From Actinomycetospora straminea (GTDB lineage: Bacteria; Actinomycetota; Actinomycetes; Mycobacteriales; Pseudonocardiaceae), in contig NZ_JAQZAN010000008.1 of NCBI RefSeq assembly GCF_028737255.1, positions 156,532 through 220,531 on the forward strand: a stretch of 64,000 bases of DNA. Direction: 5' to 3'. Position numbers and translations under genes: made by a program. The notes beneath the pieces were generated by a model. The model was not told the origin of the DNA. It made no database searches and was given only the letters and a program-made list of their open reading frames with translations. Positions 1 to 9,547 of this stretch are shown one piece after another; positions within the stretch are counted from its first letter, which is position 1; each line of letters begins with the position of its first letter.

Positions 1-948
1 GCCCCCGTGCTGCTCGTGGTGCTGCGGATCCTCCAGGGCCTCGCGGTCGGCGGCGAGTGGGCCGGCGCGGCGATCCTCGCCGTCGAGCACGCCCCGCCGC
101 GCCGCCGCGGGTTCTTCGGCAGCTTCACCCAGCTCGGTTCGCCGGCCGGGATGCTGCTCGCGACCGGGCTGTTCTTCCTCGTGCGCACGGCCGTCGGCGA
201 CGCCGCGTTCGTCGAGTTCTGGTGGCGCCTGCCCTTCCACGCCAGCGCGGTGCTGGTGGTCGTCGGGCTGGTGATCCGCCTACGGATCTCCGACGCGCCG
301 GAGTTCGCCGAGCTCCGCGCGCAGGGCAAGGTCGCGCGCCTGCCCGTCGTCGAGGTGTTCCGGGCCGCGCCGCGCGAGGTCCTCCTGACCACCGGCCTGC
401 GGCTCTCGCAGATCGCGCTGTTCGTGCTCATCACGACCTACGGCCTGACCTACATCGCGAGCGAGATCGGCCGCAGCTCCAGCGCGGGCCTGCTCGCGGT
501 GGTCATCTCGTCGGCCATCGGCCTCGCCACGACCCCGCTGTGGGCGATCCTGTCCGACCGCATCGGCCGCCGGAAGCCCTACCTGTTCGGTGCCGTCGGC
601 GGCACGGTGACGCTGCTGCTGTTCTTCCTCGCCGTCGGCACCGGGTCGACGTTGCTGGTGGTCCTCGCCGTGGGGCTCGCCGTCAACGTCACCCACGACG
701 CCATGTACGGCCCGCAGGCGGCGTGGTTCGCCGAGCTGTTCACCGTGCGGCTGCGCTACAGCGGCGCCTCGCTGGGCTACGGCATCGGCTCGGTGATCGC
801 CGGCGGGTTCGCCCCGCTCGTGGCCGCGGCGGTCGTCGGCGCGACCGGCTCGTTCTGGCCGGTCGTGGTGATCTTCGCCGCCGTCTCCGTGCTGACGATC
901 CTCGCCGCGGTGTTCGCCCGCGAGACCGCGTTCGACGACACGGTGTAG
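1..948 (+). CDS. MFS transporter, metabolite:H+ symporter type (5' end cut off)
   Basis: The reading frame is open from the first base, so the N-terminus lies outside the window; about 315 residues are visible. They carry several hydrophobic transmembrane segments and the MHS-type stretch GGEWAGAAILAVEH near the start, followed by GSFTQLGSPAGM. The basic loop LSDRIGRRKPY is the classic MFS loop between helices. Such proteins import organic acids or small zwitterions with protons. The stop is 10 bases before the flavin monooxygenase at 959, which has its own GGAGG site. It is therefore probably the substrate importer for that oxidation operon. The substrate cannot be read from the sequence. 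Confidence 0.85.
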   Translation, partial: APVLLVVLRILQGLAVGGEWAGAAILAVEHAPPRRRGFFGSFTQLGSPAGMLLATGLFFLVRTAVGDAAFVEFWWRLPFHASAVLVVVGLVIRLRISDAPEFAELRAQGKVARLPVVEVFRAAPREVLLTTGLRLSQIALFVLITTYGLTYIASEIGRSSSAGLLAVVISSAIGLATTPLWAILSDRIGRRKPYLFGAVGGTVTLLLFFLAVGTGSTLLVVLAVGLAVNVTHDAMYGPQAAWFAELFTVRLRYSGASLGYGIGSVIAGGFAPLVAAAVVGATGSFWPVVVIFAAVSVLTILAAVFARETAFDDTV

Positions 949-958
949 GGAGGACACC

Positions 959-2341
959 GTGCCTCGCGAGCAGCGGAGAATCCACCTCAACGCCTTCGCC
1001 ATGAACTGCGCCGGCCACCAGTCGGCGGGCCTGTGGCGCCACCCCGACGACCAGGGCCACCGCTACACCGACCTCGAGCACTGGACCTCGCTCGCCCGCA
1101 CGCTCGAGGACGCGGGGTTCGACGCGCTGTTCCTCGCCGACGTGCTCGGGATCTACGACGTGTACGGCGGCTCGCGCGACGCCGCCGTGCGCGCCGGGAC
1201 GCAGGTCCCGCTGGGCGACCCGATGCTGCTCGTGCCGGCCCTGGCCGCGGCGACCTCGCGGCTGGGGTTCGGGGTGACGGTGTCGGTGAGCTACGAGCAC
1301 CCGTACGCACTGGCCCGCCGGTTCACCACGCTCGACCACCTGACGAAGGGCCGGGTGGCGTGGAACGTCGTCACCGGCTACCTGTCGAGCGCCGCGGCGA
1401 ACCTGGGGCTCGGCGAGCAGCTGCCCCACGACGAGCGCTACGCGATGGCCGAGGAGTACCTCGAGGTCTGCTACAAGCTCTGGGAGACCTCCTGGGACGA
1501 GGACGCCGTGGTCCGCGACGTCGAGCGCGGCGTCTACACCGACCCGGCGAAGGTGCACGACGTCGCCCACCACGGCACCTGGTTCGACGTGCCCGGGCCG
1601 TTCCTCTCCGAGCCCTCGCCGCAGCGCACGCCGGCGATCTTCCAGGCGGGCGCCTCGTCGCGCGGCAAGGCGTTCGCCGGCAAGCACGCCGAGGCGGTGT
1701 TCGTGTCGGGGCCGACGACCGGCGTCGTCGCGAAGTCGGTGGCGGGCATCCGCGCGGCGGTGGCCGAGGCGGGCCGTGACCCGGAGTCGGTGACCATCTT
1801 CGTGCAGCTGGCGCCGGTGGTGGCCGCGACGTCTGCCGAAGCTCGTCAGCTCTACGAGTCCTACCTCGCCGCCGCGTCCCGCGAGGGCGCCATGGCGCTG
1901 TTCGGCGGCTGGACCGGACTCGACCTGTCCGACGTGCCGCCCGACCAGCCGCTGCGCCACGTGCACACCGAGGCCGGGCAGACCGCCCTCGCGTCGTTCA
2001 CCACCGACGACCCGGACCGCGAGTGGACGATCGACGAGATCGCCGCGCACCTCGCGGTCGGCGGGCGCGGCCCGGTCGCGGTGGGCTCGCCGACCGAGGT
2101 CGCCGACGAGATGGAGCGCTGGATCGACGAGACCGGGGCCGACGGCTTCAACCTCGCCTATGCGGTCACGCCGGGCACGTTCGAGCAGGTCGCGGAGCTC
2201 GTCGTGCCGGAGCTGCGCCGGCGCGGGCGGATGCCGGAGGTCCCGCCCGGCGGGACGCTGCGCGAGGTCCTGGGCGGCAAGGGCCCGCGCGCGGACGCGA
2301 GCCACCCGGCGGGGGCGTTGCGGGCCTCCCGGATCTCGTGA
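959..2341 (+). CDS. NtaA/SnaA/DszA-family FMN-dependent monooxygenase
   Basis: This is a 460-residue bacterial-luciferase-fold protein, a typical length for the NtaA/SoxA/DszA group, which uses reduced FMN supplied by a separate reductase. Visible family landmarks are the N-terminal IHLNAFAMNC, GFDALFLADVLG, the GRVAWNVVTGY block near residue 137, and FQAGASSRGKAFA near residue 228. The GTG start is chosen because GGAGGAC lies just upstream. Family members oxidise nitrilotriacetate, dibenzothiophene sulfone, alkyl sulfones or sulfonates. The stop overlaps the next start (GTGA), so it is translationally coupled to an SfnB/DszC-like oxygenase. That pairing favours a C-S or S-oxidation role; the exact substrate is unknown. 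Confidence 0.88.
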   Translation: MPREQRRIHLNAFAMNCAGHQSAGLWRHPDDQGHRYTDLEHWTSLARTLEDAGFDALFLADVLGIYDVYGGSRDAAVRAGTQVPLGDPMLLVPALAAATSRLGFGVTVSVSYEHPYALARRFTTLDHLTKGRVAWNVVTGYLSSAAANLGLGEQLPHDERYAMAEEYLEVCYKLWETSWDEDAVVRDVERGVYTDPAKVHDVAHHGTWFDVPGPFLSEPSPQRTPAIFQAGASSRGKAFAGKHAEAVFVSGPTTGVVAKSVAGIRAAVAEAGRDPESVTIFVQLAPVVAATSAEARQLYESYLAAASREGAMALFGGWTGLDLSDVPPDQPLRHVHTEAGQTALASFTTDDPDREWTIDEIAAHLAVGGRGPVAVGSPTEVADEMERWIDETGADGFNLAYAVTPGTFEQVAELVVPELRRRGRMPEVPPGGTLREVLGGKGPRADASHPAGALRASRIS

Positions 2342-3534
2342 GCCCGGCCTCGCGGACCGCCGCCGAGCCGGAGGTCGCCGCGCTGCTCGCGGAGATCGCG
2401 GCGGGCGCGGCCGAGCGGGAGCGGGACGACGTCTCGCCGTTCGAGCAGGTCGCGGCGGTGGCGCGGGCCGGGCTCGGCGCGCTGTCGCTGCCGGCGGACG
2501 AGGGCGGGCGCGGCGCGTCGGTGCGCGAGGTGCTGGCGTTCGTCGTCGACCTCGCCGAGGCCGACCCGATCGTCGCCCACGTCCTGCGCACCCACTACAG
2601 CCAGGTGCTGGGCTTCCTGCGCCAGCCCGACCCCGAGGTGCGCCGGCGCTGGGTCGAGGAGATCCGTGCGGGCAAGGTGTTCGGCAACGCGATCAGCGAG
2701 ACCGGGCCGTCGGCGGCGGGCGGGCACGAGTTCGACACCCGCCTCGACGAGGTCGACGGGCGCCTCGTGCTGAACGGCACGAAGTACTACAGCACCGGGA
2801 CGCTGTACGCGGACTGGATCGCGGTCGCGGCGCGGGTCCCCGAGGACCGGGTCGCCACCGTGATGGTCCCGGCCGATCGCGCGGGCGTCGACGTCGTCGA
2901 CGACTGGGACGGCATGGGCCAGGGCCGCACGGGCACGGGGACCACGCGCTTCACCGACGTGGCCGTCGAGCCGGGCGACGTGCTCGGCGCGCGGCCGCGC
3001 CTCGAGCCGCGCGCGCCCGGTGACGTGGCGTTCCTGCAGCTCTACCTGCACGCGCTGGTCGCCGGCATCCTGCGGTCGGTCGCGACCGACGCCGCGGGGG
3101 TCGTCCGCTCCCGGAGCCGCACCTTCGAGCACGCCCCGGTGCCGCAGGCCGTCGACGACCCGATCCTGCAGGAGACGGTGGGCCGGCTGTCGGCGACGGC
3201 GTGGATCGCGGAGTCGGCGGTGCTCACCGCGGCGGACGCGATCGACGCGGTGATGCAGGCCTGGGCGAAGGGTGAGCCGACCGAGGAGCTGCTGCTCGCG
3301 GCGTCGCTGGCGCACGTGTCGGTGAAGGTGCACCTGGACCGGGTCGGCCCGGAGGCGGCGACGGGGCTGTTCGACGTCGGTGGCGCGTCGGCGTCGAGCC
3401 GCGCCCGCAACCTCGACCGGCACTGGCGCAACATCCGCACGATCACGCTGCACAACCCGGCGAGCTACAAGGCCGCCGCGATCGGGCGGCACCTCATCTC
3501 CGGCGACCCGCTCCCGGTCAACGGCTACTTCTGA
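2338..3534 (+). CDS. Acyl-CoA dehydrogenase-fold monooxygenase (SfnB/DszC-like)
   Basis: A 398-residue protein with the acyl-CoA dehydrogenase fold, starting at GTG 2338 inside the stop of the upstream monooxygenase. It lacks the catalytic glutamate context of true beta-oxidation enzymes. It shows instead the features of flavin monooxygenases such as DszC and SfnB: GNAISETGPSA, LVLNGTKYYSTGTLYADWI and the C-terminal RNLDRHWRNIRTITLHNPASYKAAAIG. Pairing of a DszA/NtaA-like enzyme with a DszC/SfnB-like enzyme is the pattern of two-component sulfur-compound oxidation. A second gene of the same type lies at 18007-19233. Confidence 0.82.
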   Translation: MSPASRTAAEPEVAALLAEIAAGAAERERDDVSPFEQVAAVARAGLGALSLPADEGGRGASVREVLAFVVDLAEADPIVAHVLRTHYSQVLGFLRQPDPEVRRRWVEEIRAGKVFGNAISETGPSAAGGHEFDTRLDEVDGRLVLNGTKYYSTGTLYADWIAVAARVPEDRVATVMVPADRAGVDVVDDWDGMGQGRTGTGTTRFTDVAVEPGDVLGARPRLEPRAPGDVAFLQLYLHALVAGILRSVATDAAGVVRSRSRTFEHAPVPQAVDDPILQETVGRLSATAWIAESAVLTAADAIDAVMQAWAKGEPTEELLLAASLAHVSVKVHLDRVGPEAATGLFDVGGASASSRARNLDRHWRNIRTITLHNPASYKAAAIGRHLISGDPLPVNGYF

Positions 3535-3577
3535 CGTGCGCGATGTTCACGGCGATGGCCGTGAAGATCGCTCACGT
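3534..3577. repeat. Hairpin element, type B copy 1 (convergent gene ends)
   Basis: A long imperfect inverted repeat fills the 37-base gap between two convergent genes. The inner stem pairs 3541-3553 with 3558-3570 (one mismatch, loop GATG) and the outer stem pairs 3534-3540 with 3571-3577 (one mismatch). The stop codon of the minus-strand cupin gene lies inside the right arm. It probably acts as a bidirectional terminator. The core TCACGGCCATCGCCGTG (read on the minus strand) recurs at 7820-7836. Confidence 0.7.
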
Positions 3578-3913
3578 GCGGCCGTTGAGCTTCGCCACGG
3601 TCAGCAGGACCACCGCGTCCTCGACGGCCTCGAGGCGGTGGCGCGCGTCGGGGACGACGAGCAGGTCGCCCCGGCGCCCGTCCCAGGAGTCCTTGTCCGA
3701 CACCAGGCGCACTCGACCCTGGAGCACGACCAGCGTCGCCTCGCCGGGGTTCTCGTGCTCCCCGAGCTCGCGGCCGCCGGTCAGCGCGATCACGGTCTGG
3801 CGCATGACGTTGCCGTGCCCGCCCACCACGGTGTGGGCGGCGCGGCCGGCGGAGCTGGTCCGGGCGGCGGTGAGCTGCTGGCGGGCGCAGGCGTCGAGCG
3901 AGAGCTTGAGCAT
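3572..3913 (-). CDS. Small single-domain cupin protein
   Basis: A 113-residue protein with one cupin barrel. HTVVGGHGNVMRQTVIAL and GGRELGEHENPGEATLVVLQGRVRLV form motif 1, with histidine and glutamate as likely metal ligands, and GDLLVVPDARHRLEAVEDAVVLLTVA forms motif 2. Stand-alone cupins of this size are often enzymes or stress-related metal proteins; no substrate can be assigned. It lies 81 bases downstream of the FAH-family gene on the same strand, so it may be the last gene of the P450 operon. Its stop lies in the type B hairpin. Confidence 0.75.
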   Translation of the reverse strand: MLKLSLDACARQQLTAARTSSAGRAAHTVVGGHGNVMRQTVIALTGGRELGEHENPGEATLVVLQGRVRLVSDKDSWDGRRGDLLVVPDARHRLEAVEDAVVLLTVAKLNGRT

Positions 3914-3994
3914 GGTCGTCCCCGTAGGTCCCGTGGTGGTGGACGACCATGGTCACGCGCGAGGCCCGGGCGCGGACACCGCCGAACGACACGA

Positions 3995-4953
3995 TCAGGC
4001 ACTCGTCCACGGCCGCGGCCGCTGCGCGTGCCCCACCCGGGCCCTCGGGAGGGCCACCGGCGCCGCGCCCGCCACCACCCGGTTCGACACCGACCCGATG
4101 CCCTCGACGACCAGCGTGACGACGTCGCCGGGCCGCAGCGGCGGCGGCGCGGCGGCGCCCGCCTGCGCCCAGTACTCGAGCAGGCAGCCCGTGCCGCAGG
4201 TCCCCGACGCGAGCACATCGCCGGTCCGCAGCTCCGCCCCGCGCGAGGCGTACGCGACGATCTCCTCGAACGACCACGCCATGCTCGCCGAGGTGTCCCC
4301 GCCCCCGGGCAGCGGGACGCCGTTGACCTCCGCGTGCATCTCCAGCGCCAGGCGCCCGTCGCGGCGGAACGCTGCCAGCTCGTCGGCGGTGACGATCCAG
4401 GGCCCCAGGGTGTTGGCGAAGTCCTTGCCCTTCACCGGGCCGAGTCCCACCGGGATCACCGGTGCCATGAGGTCGCGCGCGGACCAGTCGTTGAACAGCG
4501 TGTACCCGGCGATGTGCTCGCCCGCCTGCTCGGGCGTGAGGTCCCTCCCGGGGCGGCCGATCACCGCGGCCAGCTCGAGCTCGAAGTCGAGCCGCTCGCA
4601 GCCCGGCGGAACCGCGACGGGCTCGTCCGGCCCGATCACGGCGTTGGTGTTGGAGAAGTAGAAGACGGGCTGCTCGTACCACTCCGGGGGTGGCGCCGTG
4701 CGGCCCAGCAGCGTGAGGCTGCCCCGGAGGTGCTCCTCGAAGGTGATGTAGTCGCGCAGCGTCGGTGGCGCCACCGGCGCGAGCAGCCGCACGGAGGGCA
4801 GCGGGCGGGGCGGGCCGTCGGCGGTCCGCGCCACGAGCTCCTCGCGCTCGGCCGACGCCAGCAGCTCGTCCGTCCCGACGGTCAGGGGCTGGACCACATC
4901 CCCCTCGACGACGCCCACCCGGGACGTCCCGTCGATCGCGATGCGGGCGATCC

Positions 4954-4957
<4 letters not shown>
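3995..4957 (-). CDS. Fumarylacetoacetate hydrolase (FAH) family protein
   Basis: A 320-residue FAH-fold enzyme. The N-terminus MRIARIAIDGTSRVGVVEGD is typical. The metal-binding acidic residues are visible in the block CERLDFELELAAVIG and in TLFNDWSARDLM. The C-terminal GDVVTLVVEGIGSVSNRVV is the family signature. These Mg-dependent enzymes hydrolyse C-C bonds in 1,3-diketo acids or hydrate/decarboxylate ring-cleavage products. The ATG at 4957 overlaps the stop of the MBL hydrolase as ATGA, so it is coupled to that gene and to the P450 upstream. It probably acts late in catabolism of a product made by the P450. Confidence 0.85.
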
Positions 4958-5897
<940 letters not shown>

Positions 5898-5898
<1 letters not shown>

Positions 5899-7088
5899 CA
5901 CGCCGCCACCAGACGGACCGGCAGCGCGTCGAACTTGCGCATGGTGCCGCTGGGGCTGCGCACCGCGTCGCCGGTGCGCTCGAACCGCTGCACCCGGCGG
6001 GTGAGCTCGGTGAGCATCGAGGTCGCCTCCATCCGCGCCAGCGGGGCACCGAGGCAGAGGTGGATCGACGTGCCGAGCGCGAGGTGCGTGCGGGCGTTCT
6101 CCCGCGTCACGTCGAGCCGGTCCGGGTCGGCGAACTGCCGGGGGTCGCGCCCCGTCGACCCCAGGACCGCGCAGACCGTCGCGCCGGCGGGGATCGCGAC
6201 CCCGCCGACCTCGGCCTCGTCGCGGGTGCGGCGGTAGAAGACGCGGAAGGGCGCCTCGAACCGCAGCAGCTCCTCGACGGCGTTCGGCACGAGGTCGGGC
6301 CGCGCGCGCAGCAGCTCCCACTGGTCGGGTTGTTCGACGAACGCGTCGATCGCGTTGCCCAGCAGCGCGCCGGTGGAGTCGACGCCGGCCAGCCAGATGG
6401 ACGCGAGCGTCATCAGCCGCTCCGGGCCCTCCGGGTCGAGCCCTCCGGTGCTGCCGCCGTCCATGATGAGGCGGCCGAGGCAGTGGGCGGGCAGGCCGGG
6501 GATGCCGTCCGCACCCAGCCAGGTCAGGGCCTCGAGCAGGAGCTCCGTGTGGCGCGGGTCCGCCGCCGGCTCCTGGGCGCGGACGACGGCGTCGCTCCAG
6601 TCGACCAGTGCCTGGCAGCTGGGCGGGGTGAGGCCGGTGAGCATGGCCATCGCGCGATCGGGCATCGGCTGGGCCAGCGCCGGCACGGCGTCGACCTCCC
6701 CGTGTGCGAGCGCCTGCCCGACGATCGCCGCGGCCGCGGACTCGATGCCCGGTCGCAGCTGCTCGATCTCGGCCCGCGCGAACGGCGGCTGGACCGCCCG
6801 GCGGATGCGGGTGTGCTCGGGCGGGTCGGTCTCGATCAGCGGGTAGCGCTCGGTGCGGCCGAGCGCGCTCTCGTAGGTGGCGCCGTCGCCGGAGACGAAC
6901 CGGCGGTGGTCGCGCAGGACCGCGGCGGCCTCGGCGTGGCCGGGCACGAGCCAGATGTCCCGCTCGGGCTCGTGGGTCACCGGTCCGCGGGCCCGCAGCT
7001 CGGCGTAGAGGGGGTAGGGGTCGCGCAAGGCCTCGGGCCGGTAGAGGTCGATGGCGTCGCGCCGCGGCGCCGCAGCTACGTTGGACAT
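5898..7088 (-). CDS. Cytochrome P450
   Basis: A 396-residue bacterial class I P450. The I-helix oxygen-activating motif is visible as LAGVDSTG, the ExxR pair as EELLR, and the heme-cysteine loop as ALGTSIHLCLGAPLARME. The soluble N-terminus has no membrane anchor. No ferredoxin or ferredoxin reductase gene is adjacent, so electrons must come from partners elsewhere. It is the first gene of a P450/MBL/FAH operon divergent from a TetR regulator. Two palindromes sit between the start codons. The substrate is unknown; the downstream hydrolases suggest ring or side-chain catabolism rather than secondary-metabolite tailoring. Confidence 0.93.
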
Positions 7089-7109
7089 ACTTCTCCCTGG
7101 TGAGAGGGT

Positions 7110-7123
7110 TGCACTCGAGTGCA
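7110..7123. promoter_or_regulatory. Perfect palindrome, probable TetR operator O1
   Basis: TGCACTCGAGTGCA is a perfect 14-base palindrome lying 21 bases from the P450 start codon, in the P450/TetR divergent promoter. A near-identical site follows 33 bases downstream centre to centre, about three helical turns. Binding by the adjacent TetR protein is inferred. Confidence 0.7.
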
Positions 7124-7142
7124 GGTAGCGGTGCGAAACAGT

Positions 7143-7156
7143 TGCACCCGAGTGCA
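7143..7156. promoter_or_regulatory. Near-perfect palindrome, probable TetR operator O2
   Basis: TGCACCCGAGTGCA repeats operator O1 with a single substitution that breaks one symmetric pair. It lies 36 bases ahead of the TetR GTG. The flanks also match: both sites read TTGCAC...GAGTGCAG. Two sites between divergent starts suggest both control of the P450 operon and autoregulation. Confidence 0.65.
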
Positions 7157-7191
7157 GGACGTGTCAAGCGTCACCAACGACGGGAGCGACG

Positions 7192-7788
7192 GTGAGCGCG
7201 GCCGAGCAGGGCGCCGGGGGCGCACGCGCGTCCGCGACGAGGGACGTCCTCTACGAGGCGGCGGCCGCGCTGTTCGTGGAGCGCGGCTACGAGGACACGA
7301 CGATGGCCGACATCGCCGAGCGGGCCGGGACGTCGCGCCGCACGGCGTTCAACCACTTCCCCAGCAAGGGCGACATCCCGATGCTGTGGACCCGCCGGAT
7401 GGCCGACGACGCCGTCGACGTGATCACCGAGTCGACGGACGAGCCGGCGCCGGAGCGCATCCGCGCCTACTTCCGGCTGATCAGCCGGCTGGTGGAGGCG
7501 GAGCCGGAACTGACCCGGCAGATGATGCTGGGCTGGACCGCGGCGACCGGCCCGATCCGCTACGAGTCCCAACTCCTGGCCGACCTGCGACCCCTGCTGC
7601 GCGAGGGCCAGGAGCGCGGGGAGGTCCGCGCGGACGTCGACGTCGCCGAGGCCGCGCGCACCCTGTCCGACGTGTACATGGGCGTGGTCTTCCGGTGGGT
7701 CCGCGACCCGGACGCGCTCGGGTCGTTCCCGGACGTCGCCGACGGCGGGATCGAGCTGGTGCTCTCGGCGGTGCGGGCACCCGGCTGA
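7192..7788 (+). CDS. TetR-family transcriptional regulator
   Basis: A 198-residue regulator. The N-terminal helix-turn-helix reads YEAAAALFVERGYEDTTMADIAERAGTSRRTAFNHFPSKG, the TetR consensus including the terminal FNHFPSKGD. The C-terminal two thirds is a helical ligand-binding domain without recognisable specificity. The GTG start follows a GGGAG site. It is divergent from the P450 operon with twin palindromes between, so it is most likely the local repressor, released by the pathway substrate or an intermediate. Confidence 0.9.
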   Translation: MSAAEQGAGGARASATRDVLYEAAAALFVERGYEDTTMADIAERAGTSRRTAFNHFPSKGDIPMLWTRRMADDAVDVITESTDEPAPERIRAYFRLISRLVEAEPELTRQMMLGWTAATGPIRYESQLLADLRPLLREGQERGEVRADVDVAEAARTLSDVYMGVVFRWVRDPDALGSFPDVADGGIELVLSAVRAPG

Positions 7789-7808
7789 GCGCCGCTCCCC
7801 GCCGCCTC

Positions 7809-7848
7809 GTGAGTGGTCGTCACGGCCATCGCCGTGGCGACTGCGCTC
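7809..7848. repeat. Hairpin element, type B copy 2
   Basis: The stem CACGGC / GCCGTG (7821-7826 with 7831-7836, loop CATC) is extended by G-U-tolerant pairing of flanking bases. The core matches the type B hairpin at 3534-3577 in reverse orientation, and it shares the CGTGAG lead-in. It lies between the convergent ends of the TetR gene (7788) and the nitroreductase gene (7891), a position fitting a terminator. Confidence 0.55.
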
Positions 7849-7890
7849 GCCTTCCCCGCCCGGTCCCCGATCGCAGCCCGCGAGCCTCGC

Positions 7891-8544
7891 TCAGCCGCGG
7901 GACCGGTGCTCGCCCCACCGCTCCCAGTGCACGACCTGCTCGACGGGCTGGCGTCGCGGCGTCGACCAGCGCCCGCGCACCGGGTAGCCGAGGGGCACGA
8001 GACCCATCGTCGCGGCGTCCGCGGGCAGCCCGAGCAGCTCGTCGACCTCCCGCTCGCCGGTGATGAGGTGCAGCGACGTCAGCACGCCGCCGATGCCGCG
8101 CGCCCGCGCGGCGAGCAGCAGCTGCTGCACCGCGCCGTAGATCGACCCACCGAGACGCTTGTCGGTCGAGTCCGCGCCGTTCCGGAGCACCGGCACCACG
8201 AACACCGGGGCCTCGGCCAGGTGGTACGCGAGGTGGTCGGCGGCACGGAAGGAGGCGGGACTCAGGCCGTCCGCGGCGCCGTCGCGGGCCGGGTCGAGCA
8301 GCTCCTCGCGCCGCACGCCGTAGATCTTCTCCCAACCCTGCCGGTAGTGCTCGGCGATGCGGGCCTTCACCGCCGGGTCGGTGACGACGACCCAGCCCCA
8401 GGTCTGGCGGTTGCCGCCGGACGGGCCGCGGACGGCGGTGTCGAGCAGCTCCCACAGCACGTCGTCGGGGATCGGGGTGTCCGCCAGGTAGCGCCGCGCC
8501 GGGGTGGTGCGCAGCCCCTCGAGCAGGTCGACGTGCTCGGTCAC
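7891..8544 (-). CDS. Nitroreductase-family flavoprotein
   Basis: A 217-residue nitroreductase-fold protein (FMN, NAD(P)H). Motifs are the N-terminal TTPARRYLADTPIPDDVLWELLDTAVRGPSGGNRQTW, where R and the SGGNRQ loop contact FMN, SIYGAVQQLLLAARARGIGGVLTS in the middle, and GLVPLGYPVRGRW near the end. The GTG start at 8544 follows GGAGGAGGA, the best site. Family roles include reduction of nitroaromatics, quinones or enones, and some members supply reduced flavin. It could in principle serve the flavin monooxygenases nearby, but that is speculation. Confidence 0.85.
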   Translation of the reverse strand: MTEHVDLLEGLRTTPARRYLADTPIPDDVLWELLDTAVRGPSGGNRQTWGWVVVTDPAVKARIAEHYRQGWEKIYGVRREELLDPARDGAADGLSPASFRAADHLAYHLAEAPVFVVPVLRNGADSTDKRLGGSIYGAVQQLLLAARARGIGGVLTSLHLITGEREVDELLGLPADAATMGLVPLGYPVRGRWSTPRRQPVEQVVHWERWGEHRSRG

Positions 8545-8721
8545 GGGTCCTCCTCCGCTGATCGACACTCGCGGGTCCACCGTAGGCACGTCCCGCCGAG
8601 CGACGGGAGGTGCCGAGTGACCGGGGCCACCGGGCTCGCCCTCGGGCCGGCGACACGAGGGCACGATGGTGCGCGAGGACCGCGGGGTGCTCCGGGCCCC
8701 CCGACGCGCACAGGAGGAACC

Positions 8722-9084
8722 GTGTCCGCGACCACCGCCATGCAGAAGGGCGACCTCGCCGCCGCCCCCGAGGACGTGCACGGCAAGATCTCGAAGAAGA
8801 CCGTCGAGCTGGACGGCGTCAGCGTCACCGAAGTGACGTTCGGCGTCGGGGCGCGCTGGTCGCAGGACCTCAAGGGCTACGCCGGCACCGAGTCCTGCGA
8901 GCTCCCCCACGTCGCCCTCGTGCTGTCGGGACGCCTGCACGTCGTCATGGACGACGGCAGCGAGGACGAGTTCGGCCCGCACCAGGTCATGCTGCTCCCG
9001 CCCGGGCACGACGCCTGGTCGGTGGGCGACGAGCCGGCCGTGTTCGTGGAGTTCTCGCGCGGCAACGACATCTACGGCGCCTAG
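8722..9084 (+). CDS. Cupin-domain protein
   Basis: A 120-residue cupin. The open frame runs further upstream, but GTG 8722 is preceded by AGGAGGAAC and begins the conserved domain. Residues around CELPHVALVLSGRLHVVMDDGSEDEFG and QVMLLPPGHDAWSVGDEPAVFVEFS form the two cupin motifs. Both have few histidines, so metal binding is uncertain. Similar small cupins occur as hypothetical proteins next to oxidoreductases. Nothing around it defines a substrate; it is divergent from the nitroreductase. Confidence 0.72.
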   Translation: MSATTAMQKGDLAAAPEDVHGKISKKTVELDGVSVTEVTFGVGARWSQDLKGYAGTESCELPHVALVLSGRLHVVMDDGSEDEFGPHQVMLLPPGHDAWSVGDEPAVFVEFSRGNDIYGA

Positions 9085-9172
9085 CGTCGCGCCGGGCGGA
9101 CCACGCCGCGGCCGGGAGCTCGGGGCGGCGGCCCACGGCTCGACCGACCCGCTCCGCCCACCCCGGCGTCAG

Positions 9173-9202
9173 GTCGTCTTGACGTCAAGCGGGCTTGACG
9201 AC
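9173..9202. promoter_or_regulatory. Palindromic promoter region of the small HTH gene
   Basis: The 30 bases before the gene at 9214 begin GTCGTC and end GACGAC. They contain the perfect palindrome CTTGACGTCAAG (9178-9189) and a third TTGACG half site (9195-9200). TTGACG could also serve as a -35 element. The arrangement suggests autoregulation by the adjacent HTH protein; this is inferred. Confidence 0.45.
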
Positions 9203-9213
9203 AGAGTGGGCCG

Positions 9214-9531
9214 GTGAGCCCGGACGAGCTCGAGCGCGAGCACACGTTGCGCACCGCGGTCGCGCGGTTCGACGAGCTCCGCACGCAGGACTCGCTGGCG
9301 TCCGACGAGCCCGACGACGGCGGGGCCGCCGCGCTCACCGGCGAGGAGGCGCTGGAGATGCTGGCGCTCGGCGAGTTGATCGCCCGCAAGGCCGGCTACG
9401 GACGCCAGCTCGGGGTGCGCAGCGCGCGGCGCGCCGGGGCGTCGTGGACGGAGATCGGCCGCGCCCTGGGATCGAGCAAGCAGGCCGCGTGGGAGACCCA
9501 CAACCGCTGGCTCGACGAACGACGTCCCTGA
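9214..9531 (+). CDS. Small helix-turn-helix protein
   Basis: A 105-residue protein with no enzyme motif. The C-terminal third reads YGRQLGVRSARRAGASWTEIGRALGSSKQAAWETHNRWL. The segment GASWTEIGRALGSSKQAAW has the spacing of a DNA-binding helix-turn-helix similar to sigma region 4 or small actinobacterial HTH proteins. The N-terminal half is acidic and helical. GTG is taken as start, the first codon after the palindromic region. It is followed after 16 bases by a type A hairpin. It is probably a DNA-binding regulator with unknown targets. Confidence 0.7.
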   Translation: MSPDELEREHTLRTAVARFDELRTQDSLASDEPDDGGAAALTGEEALEMLALGELIARKAGYGRQLGVRSARRAGASWTEIGRALGSSKQAAWETHNRWLDERRP

Positions 9532-9547
9532 GCCCGTGCGCTGTCGC

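Noticed and set aside
740..2305. A 521-codon open frame antisense to the monooxygenase at 959
   Set aside because: Its composition is the Arg/Gly/Val/His-rich pattern produced by reading GC-rich codons in the wrong frame; the plus strand encodes a complete recognisable enzyme.
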